50,079 nucleotides of DNA from Streptosporangiales bacterium (GCA_009379995.1 WHSR01000030.1:1-50079); one strand, 5' to 3'. Shown: positions 15,642 through 25,126, counted from the stretch's first letter. Made by a program: numbers and translations. Notes: generated from the letters alone by a model not told the origin.

Positions 15642-15691
15642 TTGCCTCCGCTGTGCGGCCCGTTTAGCATCCGAGAATCGAAGCGCTTCAA
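15642..15691 (+). promoter_or_regulatory. lacI promoter with LacI-type operator
   Basis: TTGCCT (15642-15647), 17 nt, TAGCAT (15665-15670), then tcgaagcgcttcaa at 15678-15691, one base off the perfect palindrome at the importer promoter. Operator placement at the transcription start matches the importer site and implies autoregulation by the adjacent LacI protein. The sequence shared with the importer operator extends to ATCGAAGCGCTTC-R-ACAA. Confidence 0.72.
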
Positions 15692-15706
15692 CAAGAGCGG
15701 ACAACC

Positions 15707-16720
15707 TTGACCAAGATTACTGATGTGGCGCGGCACGCCGGTGTGTCTCCGAGCACTGTCTCCTATGTGCTGAGCGGCAAGCGGTCGATCTCCGAGGGGA
15801 CCCGGCTGCGGGTGCAGGAGAGCATCCGCCTTCTCGGCTACCGGCCGCACGCCGGCGCCCGGGCGCTGGCCAGCAATCGCTCCAACGTGCTGGCGCTGGT
15901 GATCCCGCTGCGCACCGGCATCCACGTCCCGGTCGTGATGCAGTTCGCGGTCTCCGTCGTACTCGCGGCCCGCCGGCACGACCACGACGTCCTGCTCCTC
16001 ACCCAGGAGGAGGGCGAGGACGGGCTTCGCCGGGTCGCGGACAGCGCGCTGGTGGACGCGCTCGTCGTGATGGACGTCGAGCTGCACGACGCGCGGGTTC
16101 CGATGCTGCGCTCGCTGGATCGTCCGTCGGTGCTCATCGGCTTCCCCGCCGATGCCGCCGGCCTCACCTGCATCGACCTGGACTTCACGGCGGCCGGCGA
16201 GGTCTGCGTCGAGCACCTGGCAGGGCTCGGGCACCGGTGCGTCGGCCTCGTCGGCTCGCCGCCCGAGGTCTACGCGCGGGAGACCGGCTTCGCCCAGCGG
16301 ACCGAGGACGGCTTCACCGCGGCGGCCCGCCGGTACGGGGTTACCTCCACGGTGCACCCGTGCCAGCCGACCGCCGAGGCCGCCCGGGAGATGGCCGCGC
16401 GGCTGCTGCGCGAGCATCCCAACCTGACCGCCGTGGTCGTCCACAACGAGCCGATCGTCGAGCCGCTGGTGGACGCCTTCCAACGTTCCGGGCTACGGGT
16501 ACCCGATGATCTGTCGGTCGTCGCCATCTGCCCCGACGAGCTCGCCGAGCGGGCGGCGCTCCCGCTCACCTCGGTGACCATTCCCGCTGAGGAGCTTGGC
16601 AAGCGAGCCGTCGAGCTGCTCATGGCCAAGCTGGACGGACACGAGGTCCCCGCCGCCACCCTGCTGCCACCTCGACTTACCCCGCGGGCCAGTACGGCGC
16701 GGGGACGTAACTACGCTTGA
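15707..16720 (+). CDS. LacI-family transcriptional regulator of the glycosidase locus
   Basis: A 337-residue repressor starting at TTG. The N-terminal HTH KITDVARHAGVSPSTVSYVLSG is canonical, followed by the hinge helix YRPHAGARALAS that intercalates at the operator centre. The effector domain (about 60-325) is periplasmic-binding-protein-like. It sits between the importer/GH31 operon and the GH3-GH35-GH95 genes, and its TGA overlaps the ribosome site of GH3. The CG-centred palindromes upstream of it, the importer and the epimerase are the expected binding sites. Inducer is presumably a xyloglucan-derived sugar. Confidence 0.93.
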   Translation: MTKITDVARHAGVSPSTVSYVLSGKRSISEGTRLRVQESIRLLGYRPHAGARALASNRSNVLALVIPLRTGIHVPVVMQFAVSVVLAARRHDHDVLLLTQEEGEDGLRRVADSALVDALVVMDVELHDARVPMLRSLDRPSVLIGFPADAAGLTCIDLDFTAAGEVCVEHLAGLGHRCVGLVGSPPEVYARETGFAQRTEDGFTAAARRYGVTSTVHPCQPTAEAAREMAARLLREHPNLTAVVVHNEPIVEPLVDAFQRSGLRVPDDLSVVAICPDELAERAALPLTSVTIPAEELGKRAVELLMAKLDGHEVPAATLLPPRLTPRASTARGRNYA

Positions 16721-16732
16721 GGAGAAATGAAC

Positions 16733-19732
16733 ATGGATCGTCATTCATTTCGCTCATCCGTTCGTCGAATCGCTTCGATTTTAATCATGGCGTTAGTGGG
16801 CACCCTGGGCGTGGCCGGCCCGGCGGGCGCGCAGCAGACGTATCCGTTCCGAGACCCCGACCTACCCCTGCAGACCCGGATCGATGACCTGCTCGGCCGG
16901 TTGATCCTCGACGAGAAGATCGCCTTCCTGCACCAGTACCAGCCGGAGATCCCGCGGCTCGGCATCCGGCTGAACAAGAACGGCACCGAGGCGCTGCACG
17001 GGCTCGCCTGGACCAACCACTACGAGACCGGCGACGTCGTGACGGCCACCGCCACGGTGTTCCCGCAGGCCGTCGGCCTCGCGAGCACCTGGGACCCGGC
17101 GCTGGTCAAGCAGGTCGGCTCCGCCGTCGGTACCGAGGCGCGCGGATACAACAAGGAGAACCCTCGGGTCTGGGGCCTGAACGTGTGGTCGCCGGTGGTC
17201 GACCCGCTGCGCGACCCACGGTGGGGACGCAACGAGGAGGGTTACTCGGAGGACCCGTACCTCGCCGGCACGACCGCCACGGCGTACGCGGGCGGGCTGC
17301 GCGGCGACCACCCGCGCTACCTCAGGACCGCGCCCACGCTCAAGCACTACACCGGCTACAACAACGAGATCCGCCGCGACACGACCTCGTCCAATCTCCG
17401 CCCGCGGGTCCGGCACGAGTACAGCGACGTACCGTTCCGGATGCCCATCTCCGCCGACGCGGCGACCGGCGTGATGACCGCCTACAACCTGGTCAACGGG
17501 CACCCGATGACCGCGCACCCGGACGCAGGTGACGAGGTGCGGAGCTGGACCGACGAGACGCTGATGAACGTCACCGACGCCTTCGCCCCGAACAACCTCA
17601 CCGGGTCCCAGGGGTACTTCGCCACCCAGTCGGAGGCGAACGCGGCGGTGCTCAAGGCCGGGGTGGACAGCTTCACCCAGGACGGCAACAACCCCGAGGC
17701 GACGCTCGCCGCCATCCGGGAGGCGCTGGACCAGGGCCTGCTCACCGAGGCCGACATCGACACCGCCGTCCGGCACGTCCTGAGCATCCGGTTCCGGCTG
17801 GGCGAGTTCGACCCGGGCGGCGGCCCGTACGGAAACACCACCAAGGACGTCGTCAACAGCCCCGCTCACCAGAGGCTGGCGCGGCGGGCCGCGGCCGAGG
17901 CGATGGTGCTGCTGCGGAACAGTGCTAGTGATGGGGGCGGCGCCCTGCCGCTGAACGCGTCGGAGACCAGGAAGGTCGCCGTCGTCGGCCCTCTCGCCGA
18001 CACCCTCTACACCGACTGGTACTCCGGCGCGATGCCGTACGAGGTCACCCCGCTGCGCGGCATCAGGGAGCGGCTCGGCGCGGGCGGCACCGTCACGTCC
18101 AGCGAGGGCGTCGACCGGATCGCGTTGAAGGCGCCGAACGGCAGGTACGTCACCGCGCCGTCCGCGGATGCCGGCGGGCCGCTGGCCGCGACCGGCGACT
18201 CCGCCGGAGATGCGCAGCAGCTCGACGTCTTCGACTGGGGCGAGGGCATCGTCACGCTGCGCACCGTGGCGAACGGCAAGTACGTCTCGTTCGGTCCGGA
18301 CCGGACGATGGTCAACAACGCCGACCAGCCGAACGGCTGGTTCGTCCAGCAGCAGTTCGAGCTGGTCGAGCACGGCGACGGGTACCTGCTCGAGTACGCC
18401 GGGAACGAGGTCGACGACTCCTGGTTCGGCGACCAGAAGTACGTGGTGGCCGGGGACGACGGCACGCTCACCGTCACCGCGAGCACGCCCGAGGACGCGA
18501 CCACCTTCACCAAGGAAGTGATCACCAGCGGCGTCGAGGACGCGGTGCGGGCCGCGCGCGGCGCGGACGCGGCGGTCGTGGTGGTCGGCAGCATGCCGTT
18601 CATCAACGGCCGCGAGGACGACGACCGGCAGCGTATGAGCCTGGCCGAGGCCCAGGAGGAGCTGGTCGCAGCCGTACGTGAGGCGAACCCGAACACGGTA
18701 GTGGTGCTGGAGAACAGCTACCCCACCACGACCAACCGGTTGCCGCAGAACGTCCCGGCCATCCTGTGGACCACGCACGCCGGGCAGGAGACCGGGCGCG
18801 CGCTCGCCGACGCGCTGTTCGGCGACCGCAACCCGGCCGGGCGGCTGACCCAGACGTGGTACCGGTCCGAGGACGACCTGCCGGACATCCTCGACTACGA
18901 CATCATCAAGACCGACCGGACCTACCTGTACTTCCAGGGCGACCCGCTCTATCCGTTCGGGCACGGGCTGTCGTACACCACGTTCGACTACCGGGACCTG
19001 CGGCTCAGCAGTGGCTCGGTGCGCGGGAACGGGAAGGTGACGGTCAGCGTCGACGTCGCGAACACCGGCGCTCGGGCCGGCGACGAGGTGGTCCAGCTCT
19101 ACACCCACCAGCGCACGTCGCGGGACAAGCAGCCGCTGCGGAAGCTGCGCGGCTTCCAGCGGGTGCACCTGAAACCGGGCCAGACGAAGACGGTACGGCT
19201 GCCGCTGCGCGCCGCGGACCTCGCGCACTGGGACGTGACCCGCGGCAGACGGGTGGTGGAGTCCAGCGTCCACGACATCCTGGTCGGCGCGTCCTCCGCC
19301 GACATCAGGGAGCGTACGGTGCTGCGGGTACGGGGCGAGACGATCCCACCGCGCGACCTGAGGGAGCGGACCCGCGCGGTCGACTTCGACGACTACCAGG
19401 GCATCGAGCTCGTCGACGAGAGCAAGGCGCGCGGGGACGCCGTCGGGGCGAGCGCCGGTGGCTGGATCGAGTTCGCGGACGCCGACCTTCGGTCCGGGCC
19501 GGCGACCCTCACCGCTCGGACCGCCAAGGCGAGCGCCGGAGACGCCGCCATCGAGATCCGCCTCGACGACCCGGGGAACGGGCCGGTACTCGGCACCGCC
19601 CAGGTCGCGAGCACAGGTGACCGGTACACGTACGCGACCACCACCGCCCAGCTCGAAGGGGTGAGCGGCCGGCGCGACGTCTACCTCGTGTTCACCGGAG
19701 ATCTCCGGCTGGCCACCTTCTCCCTGAGGTAG
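16733..19732 (+). CDS. Secreted GH3 beta-glucosidase/beta-xylosidase-like, multidomain
   Basis: A 999-residue exported glycosidase. A signal peptide ends near AGPAGAQQ. The GH3 N-terminal barrel includes NEALHGL-like GTEALHGLAW, WSPVVDPLRDPRWGRNEEGYSEDP and a probable nucleophile Asp282 in NVTDAFAP. The GH3 C-terminal alpha/beta domain is split by a beta-trefoil/fascin-like insert (about 458-590, NGRYVTA and NGKYVSF repeats). An FnIII-like domain and a C-terminal CBM6-like module (about 880-999) follow. ATG 16733 was preferred over 16727 because GGAG lies 8 nt upstream. In context it may remove backbone glucose or xylose from xyloglucan oligosaccharides; the exact bond is not proven by sequence. 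Confidence 0.9.
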   Translation: MDRHSFRSSVRRIASILIMALVGTLGVAGPAGAQQTYPFRDPDLPLQTRIDDLLGRLILDEKIAFLHQYQPEIPRLGIRLNKNGTEALHGLAWTNHYETGDVVTATATVFPQAVGLASTWDPALVKQVGSAVGTEARGYNKENPRVWGLNVWSPVVDPLRDPRWGRNEEGYSEDPYLAGTTATAYAGGLRGDHPRYLRTAPTLKHYTGYNNEIRRDTTSSNLRPRVRHEYSDVPFRMPISADAATGVMTAYNLVNGHPMTAHPDAGDEVRSWTDETLMNVTDAFAPNNLTGSQGYFATQSEANAAVLKAGVDSFTQDGNNPEATLAAIREALDQGLLTEADIDTAVRHVLSIRFRLGEFDPGGGPYGNTTKDVVNSPAHQRLARRAAAEAMVLLRNSASDGGGALPLNASETRKVAVVGPLADTLYTDWYSGAMPYEVTPLRGIRERLGAGGTVTSSEGVDRIALKAPNGRYVTAPSADAGGPLAATGDSAGDAQQLDVFDWGEGIVTLRTVANGKYVSFGPDRTMVNNADQPNGWFVQQQFELVEHGDGYLLEYAGNEVDDSWFGDQKYVVAGDDGTLTVTASTPEDATTFTKEVITSGVEDAVRAARGADAAVVVVGSMPFINGREDDDRQRMSLAEAQEELVAAVREANPNTVVVLENSYPTTTNRLPQNVPAILWTTHAGQETGRALADALFGDRNPAGRLTQTWYRSEDDLPDILDYDIIKTDRTYLYFQGDPLYPFGHGLSYTTFDYRDLRLSSGSVRGNGKVTVSVDVANTGARAGDEVVQLYTHQRTSRDKQPLRKLRGFQRVHLKPGQTKTVRLPLRAADLAHWDVTRGRRVVESSVHDILVGASSADIRERTVLRVRGETIPPRDLRERTRAVDFDDYQGIELVDESKARGDAVGASAGGWIEFADADLRSGPATLTARTAKASAGDAAIEIRLDDPGNGPVLGTAQVASTGDRYTYATTTAQLEGVSGRRDVYLVFTGDLRLATFSLR
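16765..16778. promoter_or_regulatory. LacI-type operator-like site inside GH3 5' coding region
   Basis: tcgaatcgcttcga differs at one base from the perfect operator at the importer promoter. It lies 32 nt into the GH3 gene, in the signal-peptide region. It could act as a roadblock or looping auxiliary site for the LacI protein bound at 15678-15691, or be a chance match. Confidence 0.45.
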
Positions 19733-19737
19733 GCGTC

Positions 19738-22698
19738 ATGGGAAGCCGTCGGATCCTCGCTCCGATCATCACGATGGTGGTCGCGCTGGCGGCGGTGCTC
19801 ACCGCCCCCGCGGCGCCGGCCGCCCCGGTGAAGCAGCACGAGGTCTCGTACGACCACTACTCGCTGAAGATCGACGGCCGCCGGATCTTCCTATGGACGG
19901 GGGAGTTCCACTACTTCCGGCTGCCCAGCCCGGATCTGTGGCGGGACGCCCTGGAGAAGATCAAGGCCGCCGGGTTCAACGGCGTCTCCCTGTACTTCAA
20001 CTGGGCGTATCACTCGCCGAAGCCAGGGGTGTACGACTTCACCGGGGTGCGGGACGTCGAGCGGCTGCTCCGCGCCATCGAGGGGGTCGGCCTGTACGCG
20101 GTGGTACGGCCGGGGCCGTACATCAACGCCGAGGTCAGCGGGGGCGGTTTCCCGGCGTGGCTGAAGACCGTGCCGGGCCGGGCCCGGTCCTTCGACCCCG
20201 GCTACCGAGAGGCGTACCGGGACTGGCTGCGCCACATCAACCCGATCATCGCCCGGCACCAGGTCACCCGGGGCGGCTCGGTCGTCGCGTACAACGTGGA
20301 GAACGAGTACGCGGTCAACGTCGACCGGGCGTACATGGCGGACCTGCAGCGGCAGGCCCGCCATGCCGGCATCGACGTGCCGATCACGCACAACCAGTGC
20401 TGCGACGCGGCGGACTGGACGGCCGACTGGTCCACCGGCGAGGGCGCTGTGCAGATCCCCGGCGTGGACGACTACCCGCAGTCCTTCGACTGCCCGAACC
20501 CGGACACGTCGTGGGGCGTGTGGGGACCGGGGGTCACCGAGCGGACGCGCGACGACGCTCCGGTCTACGCCGCCGAGTACCAGCCCGGGGCCATCGACCT
20601 GAACAACGCCGGATACCGGAAGTGCCGCGAGCTGACCGGCCCGAACTACATGAAGGTCTTCTACAAGTCGAACATCGTCGGCAGCGGCGCGACGATGTTC
20701 GGCTACTACATGGCCTACGGCGGCACCTCGTGGGGCTGGCTGCCGCAGCCCAACGACGTGTACACGTCGTACGACTACGGCGCGGCGATCACCGAGGGCC
20801 GGGGGCTCACGCCCAAGTACGACGAGTTCAAGCGGCAGGGCCACTCCGTCACCTCGGTCGCGCCGCTGGCGAAGACCGACCCGATCGCCGCGCCGGCGTC
20901 CGACAACCCCGCCGTGCACACGGAGGCCCGGGCCAACCCGGACACCGGGACGCAGTTCGTGCTCGTCCGCCACCCGGACCGGGCGGCGTCGACGGACGAC
21001 TCGGCGACGCTCGATTGGGCGACCCCGGACGGCCGCTACCAGGTGCCGGTACGGGTTCGAGGGCGCGACGCCAAGATCCTCGTCGCCGGGTACGACCTGG
21101 GCGGCCAGCGCCTGGTCTGGTCCAACTCCGAGATCATGGCCCACGCGGCGATCGGCGGCGCCCCCGTACGCGACGTCGCCGTGCTCTACGGCCGCGACGG
21201 CGAGGCCGGCACGACGGTGCTGCGGTATCCGTCGCGGCCGAAGGTGCGGGTGCTGGCCGGCTCGGTCCGCTCGTCGTACGACCCGGCCTCCGGCGACCTG
21301 CGGCTGGACTACTCCCACTCCGGTCTGGCCCGGGTGCTGGTGGGCGGCGGCGGGCGGCGTCCGCTGCTGCTCCTGCTCGGCACCGACGATACAGCTGCCG
21401 GGTTCTGGCGGGTCGACACGAACGCCGGCCCGCTGCTGGTCCGCGGCACGTCGCTGGTCCGGTCCGCCCGGGTGACCGGCGATGCCGTACGGCTGCGCGC
21501 CGACGCCGAAAGGGCGGGGGACGTCGAGGTGTTCGCGCCCGTCCCGGCGCGGCGTCTCGTCGTCAACGGCGAACTCGTGCACGTACGGCCGACGGCGGGT
21601 GGCTCTCTGCTCGGTCGGCTGCCGGGGCCGAGGACTGTGCGGCTGCCCGAGCTGTCCGACTGGCGGACCCGTATCGGGGCTCCCGAGGCTGGGCCCGACT
21701 TCGACGACTCCGGCTGGAAGGTTGCCGACAAGACCACGACGGTGAGCCCGATCAAGCCGAAGACCCTGCCGGTCCTCTACGCCGACGAGTACGGGTTCCA
21801 CTACGGCAACGTCTGGTACCGCGGCCGGTTCACCGCGACCGGGTCGGAGACCTCGGTGTCGCTGAACGCGATCACCGGCAAGCGAGGCAACTACCTGGTC
21901 TGGCTGAACGGCCGCTACCTCGGCTCGGCGGCCGGCGGCGTCCAGGCCGACACCGACCCCGACAACCCCACGCCGAACCCCGACCCGGGGCGCGGAGACT
22001 TCCCGATCCCGTCCGGTCTGCTAGAGGAAGGGCAGACGGCGACGCTCTCGGTGCTCGTGCAGAACATGGGTCACAACGACGACTGGATCGCCAACGACGC
22101 CCGGTTCCGGCAGCCGCGCGGCCTGTTGGGCGCCGCCGTCGTCGGCTCGGACGGCGAGTCCGTCGCGCCGATCGCCTGGCGGATCCAGGGCGCCCGCGGC
22201 GGCGAGGACCTCGTGGACCGGGCCCGCGGCCCGCTCAACACCGGGGGCCTGTACGGGGAGCGTTCCGGCTGGCACCTGCCCGGCTACCCCGACCGGTCCT
22301 GGCGGCGGGTCGGCTCGCTGGCGACCTCGGGCGACCTGTCCCCGGGCGTCGCGTGGTACCGGACGACGTTCCGGCTGAACCTGCCCCGTGGCCACGACAC
22401 GCCCGTCGCATTGCGGTTCGGCGGCGATCTCCCGCGGGGCCACCGCGTGCTGATCTTCCTGAACGGCTGGAACCTCGGGGGGTACTCCGGCGATATAGGT
22501 CCGCAGCGGGACTTCTACCTCCCGGGTGGCCTGCTGCGGGAGCGCGGTACGAACACCCTCGCTCTGGCGGTGACCACGCAGGAGCCGGGGACCATGCGGC
22601 CGGTGGGCCTGGTCGCGCTCGGCAACCAGCGGGGCGGCGTGCCCGTACGGGACGTACCCGCACCCAGCTACGACCCACGTACCTACGGGCGATCGTGA
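19738..22698 (+). CDS. Secreted GH35 beta-galactosidase
   Basis: A 986-residue exported glycosidase with a signal peptide ending in TAPAAPAAP. The catalytic barrel carries GFNGVSLYFNWAYHSPKPG, acid/base Glu190 in YNVENEYAV and a candidate nucleophile Glu280 in VYAAEYQPG. The rest is beta-rich (about 400-960), with galactose-binding-like jelly rolls (GNVWYRGRFTATG, GVAWYRTTFRLNL). It starts 5 nt after the GH3 stop with GAGG upstream, so the genes are co-transcribed. Predicted role: removal of beta-1,2-galactose from xyloglucan side chains once fucose is gone. Confidence 0.93.
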   Translation: MGSRRILAPIITMVVALAAVLTAPAAPAAPVKQHEVSYDHYSLKIDGRRIFLWTGEFHYFRLPSPDLWRDALEKIKAAGFNGVSLYFNWAYHSPKPGVYDFTGVRDVERLLRAIEGVGLYAVVRPGPYINAEVSGGGFPAWLKTVPGRARSFDPGYREAYRDWLRHINPIIARHQVTRGGSVVAYNVENEYAVNVDRAYMADLQRQARHAGIDVPITHNQCCDAADWTADWSTGEGAVQIPGVDDYPQSFDCPNPDTSWGVWGPGVTERTRDDAPVYAAEYQPGAIDLNNAGYRKCRELTGPNYMKVFYKSNIVGSGATMFGYYMAYGGTSWGWLPQPNDVYTSYDYGAAITEGRGLTPKYDEFKRQGHSVTSVAPLAKTDPIAAPASDNPAVHTEARANPDTGTQFVLVRHPDRAASTDDSATLDWATPDGRYQVPVRVRGRDAKILVAGYDLGGQRLVWSNSEIMAHAAIGGAPVRDVAVLYGRDGEAGTTVLRYPSRPKVRVLAGSVRSSYDPASGDLRLDYSHSGLARVLVGGGGRRPLLLLLGTDDTAAGFWRVDTNAGPLLVRGTSLVRSARVTGDAVRLRADAERAGDVEVFAPVPARRLVVNGELVHVRPTAGGSLLGRLPGPRTVRLPELSDWRTRIGAPEAGPDFDDSGWKVADKTTTVSPIKPKTLPVLYADEYGFHYGNVWYRGRFTATGSETSVSLNAITGKRGNYLVWLNGRYLGSAAGGVQADTDPDNPTPNPDPGRGDFPIPSGLLEEGQTATLSVLVQNMGHNDDWIANDARFRQPRGLLGAAVVGSDGESVAPIAWRIQGARGGEDLVDRARGPLNTGGLYGERSGWHLPGYPDRSWRRVGSLATSGDLSPGVAWYRTTFRLNLPRGHDTPVALRFGGDLPRGHRVLIFLNGWNLGGYSGDIGPQRDFYLPGGLLRERGTNTLALAVTTQEPGTMRPVGLVALGNQRGGVPVRDVPAPSYDPRTYGRS

Positions 22699-22708
22699 GG
22701 AGCCCGTC

Positions 22709-25126
22709 ATGCGCAGACGACGCTTCATCCAGGCGGTGCTCGCCCTGCTCGCGTCCGCTGGGCTGCCGGTCGGCGGCGCCGCCGCTGCCGCCGCGGCCGC
22801 TTCAGCCAGGAAGGGTGTCGGCCCTCTCACCCTCTGGTACGACCGGCCAGCCGAGGACTGGGAGTCACAGGCCCTGCCGATCGGCAACGGTGCCCTGGGC
22901 GCCATGATCTTCGGCGGCGTGGACCAGGAACGCATCCAGTTCAACGAGAAGACGCTGTGGTCGGGTGGGCCGGGGGAGGACCCCGCCTACACCGGCGGCA
23001 TCTGGGAGTCGCCGCGGCCGACGGCGCTGTCCGAGGCCCGGCGGCTCATCCTCGAGGAGGGGCCGCAGCAGCCGGAGACGATCGCCGAGCTGCTCGGGCA
23101 GCCGAAGCGGGCGTACGGCAGCTACCAGCCGTTCGGCGACCTTTATCTGGAGACAGGAGCGCCTGCCGAGACCGAGAACTACCGTCGCGAGCTCGACCTG
23201 ACCCGCGGCCTGTACCGGGTCACGTACCGATCCGGCGGCGTCACCCATACCCGGGAGGCGTTCGCCAGCTACCCGGACGGCGTCATCGTGCTCCGGGTGA
23301 GCGCCGACCAACCCGGCGCGGTTTCCCTTGCCGTCCGTCTCACGGCACCGCACCAGGAGACGACACTCCAGGTCGAAGGCGGCCGGCTCACGCTGTCCGG
23401 CCGGCTGGCCGCCAACGGGATGGCCCTAGAGTGTCAGGTCCTCGTTCGCGGCCAGGGCGGCAGCCGTACCGACGGGACCGAGGGGATCACGGTGGCGGAC
23501 GCGGACTCGGTCACCGTCCTGCTCGCCGCCGGCACCGACTACGTGCACCGCTACCCGGGCTACACCGGCGAGCACCCGCGCCGGAGGGTGACCGCAACGC
23601 TGAACTCCGCCGCGGCGTTGCCGTACGGCCGGCTGCGCGCCCGGCACGAGTCCGACTACCGGCGGCTGTTCGACCGGGTCCGGCTCCACCTCGGCGGCGA
23701 ACCCCCGCAGGTCCCGACCGACCAACTCCTGGAGTCGTACGCCGGGGGCGCCGACTCCGCCGACCGCGCCCTGGAAACCCTGTTCTTCGCCTACGGCCGC
23801 TACCTGCTGATCAGCTCGTCGCGCCCTGGCTCCCTGCCGGCGAACCTCCAAGGCGTCTGGAACAAGGACACCGCCGCCGCCTGGAGCGCCGACTACCACG
23901 TCAACATCAACCTGCAGATGAACTACTGGCCGGCCGAGGTCACCCACCTGGCCGAGACCACGCCGCCGCTGTTCGCCTTCATCAACCGGCTGCGGCCGCG
24001 CGGCCGGGACAGCGCCAAGGTCATCTACGGCGCCGACGGCTGGGTGGTGAACAACGAGACGAACACCTTCGACTTCACCGGCGTACACGACTGGCCGACC
24101 GCGTTCTGGTTCCCGGAGGCCGCCGCCTGGCTATGCCGCCATCTGTGGGAGCACTACGAGTTCAGCCAGGACCGCACCTTCCTGCGCCGGGCGTACCCGA
24201 TCATGCGGGAGGCCGCGCAGTTCTGGCTGGACTACCTGGTGACCGATCCCCGCGACGATACGCTCGTCGCGGTCCCCGCCTACTCTCCCGAGCACGGCCC
24301 GTACACCGCCGGGGCGGCGATGTCCCAACAGATCGCCTGGGACCTCTTCACCAACCTGCTGAACGCCGCCGAAACCCTGAACATCGACCACACATTCCGT
24401 ACCCGCGTGAAGCGAGCACTCTCCCGCCTCGACCCCGGCCTGCGAATCGGCTCCTGGGGGCAGCTGCAGGAGTGGAAAGATGACCTCGACGAACCGGCCG
24501 ACACCCACCGGCACGTCTCCCACCTGTACGCGCTGCACCCGGGCCGGCAGATCTCCCCTCTCACCACTCCCGACTTCGCCGAGGCGGCACGGGTCTCGCT
24601 CACGGCCCGGGAGGGCGACGGAACCGGATGGGCGCCGGGCTGGAGCCGGGCCTGGAAGACCAACTTCTGGGCCCGGCTGCTCGACGGCGACCGCGCCTTC
24701 GCCGCGCTGCGCGACCAGCTTCGCTTCCAGACGCTGGCCAACCTGTGGGATACCCATCCGCCCTTCCAGATCGACGGCAACTTCGGCGCCGCCGCGGGTG
24801 TCGCCGAGATGCTCCTGCAGAGCCACGCAGACGTGATCCACGTGCTGCCCGCCCTGCCGAGCGCCTGGCCGTCCGGCCGGGTGGACGGCCTGCGGGCCCG
24901 CGGCGCGTTCACCGTCGGCGTCACCTGGCGGGCCGGTCGGGCCACCGAGATCCGACTCGCCTCGGACTCCGGCGGCACCGTACGGCTGAAGAGCACACTG
25001 CTTACCGGGCGATTTCGGGTGGTGGACGCCCGCACGCTCCGGCCGGTCCTGTGGACCCGGAGGGACACCGACACGATCCGCTTCCACGCCCGTCCCGGAC
25101 GGGACTACCGGCTCACCCAGACGTGA
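22709..25126 (+). CDS. Secreted GH95 alpha-L-fucosidase
   Basis: An 805-residue exported enzyme. The N-terminus MRRRRFIQAVLALL followed by an Ala-rich stretch suggests Tat export. GH95 landmarks are intact: ALPIGNGALGAMIFGGV and the NEKTLWSGGPG loop, N399/N401 in HVNINLQMNYW, Glu528 in SPEHG and Asp689 in QIDGNFGAAAG, matching the Asn-Asn-Glu-Asp set of characterised 1,2-alpha-fucosidases. It lies 10 nt after GH35 with GAGGAG. GH95 also contains alpha-L-galactosidases, but with GH35 and GH31 neighbours, action on Fuc-alpha-1,2-Gal is the simplest reading. Confidence 0.92.
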   Translation: MRRRRFIQAVLALLASAGLPVGGAAAAAAAASARKGVGPLTLWYDRPAEDWESQALPIGNGALGAMIFGGVDQERIQFNEKTLWSGGPGEDPAYTGGIWESPRPTALSEARRLILEEGPQQPETIAELLGQPKRAYGSYQPFGDLYLETGAPAETENYRRELDLTRGLYRVTYRSGGVTHTREAFASYPDGVIVLRVSADQPGAVSLAVRLTAPHQETTLQVEGGRLTLSGRLAANGMALECQVLVRGQGGSRTDGTEGITVADADSVTVLLAAGTDYVHRYPGYTGEHPRRRVTATLNSAAALPYGRLRARHESDYRRLFDRVRLHLGGEPPQVPTDQLLESYAGGADSADRALETLFFAYGRYLLISSSRPGSLPANLQGVWNKDTAAAWSADYHVNINLQMNYWPAEVTHLAETTPPLFAFINRLRPRGRDSAKVIYGADGWVVNNETNTFDFTGVHDWPTAFWFPEAAAWLCRHLWEHYEFSQDRTFLRRAYPIMREAAQFWLDYLVTDPRDDTLVAVPAYSPEHGPYTAGAAMSQQIAWDLFTNLLNAAETLNIDHTFRTRVKRALSRLDPGLRIGSWGQLQEWKDDLDEPADTHRHVSHLYALHPGRQISPLTTPDFAEAARVSLTAREGDGTGWAPGWSRAWKTNFWARLLDGDRAFAALRDQLRFQTLANLWDTHPPFQIDGNFGAAAGVAEMLLQSHADVIHVLPALPSAWPSGRVDGLRARGAFTVGVTWRAGRATEIRLASDSGGTVRLKSTLLTGRFRVVDARTLRPVLWTRRDTDTIRFHARPGRDYRLTQT

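Noticed and set aside
16862..19273. 803-residue minus-strand open frame opposite GH3
   Set aside because: Mirror of GH3 codon bias; no ribosome site or recognisable domain.
19893..22907. 1004-residue plus-strand frame overlapping GH35
   Set aside because: Shifted frame of GH35 with Arg/Pro-rich sequence; GH35 itself is intact in the other frame.
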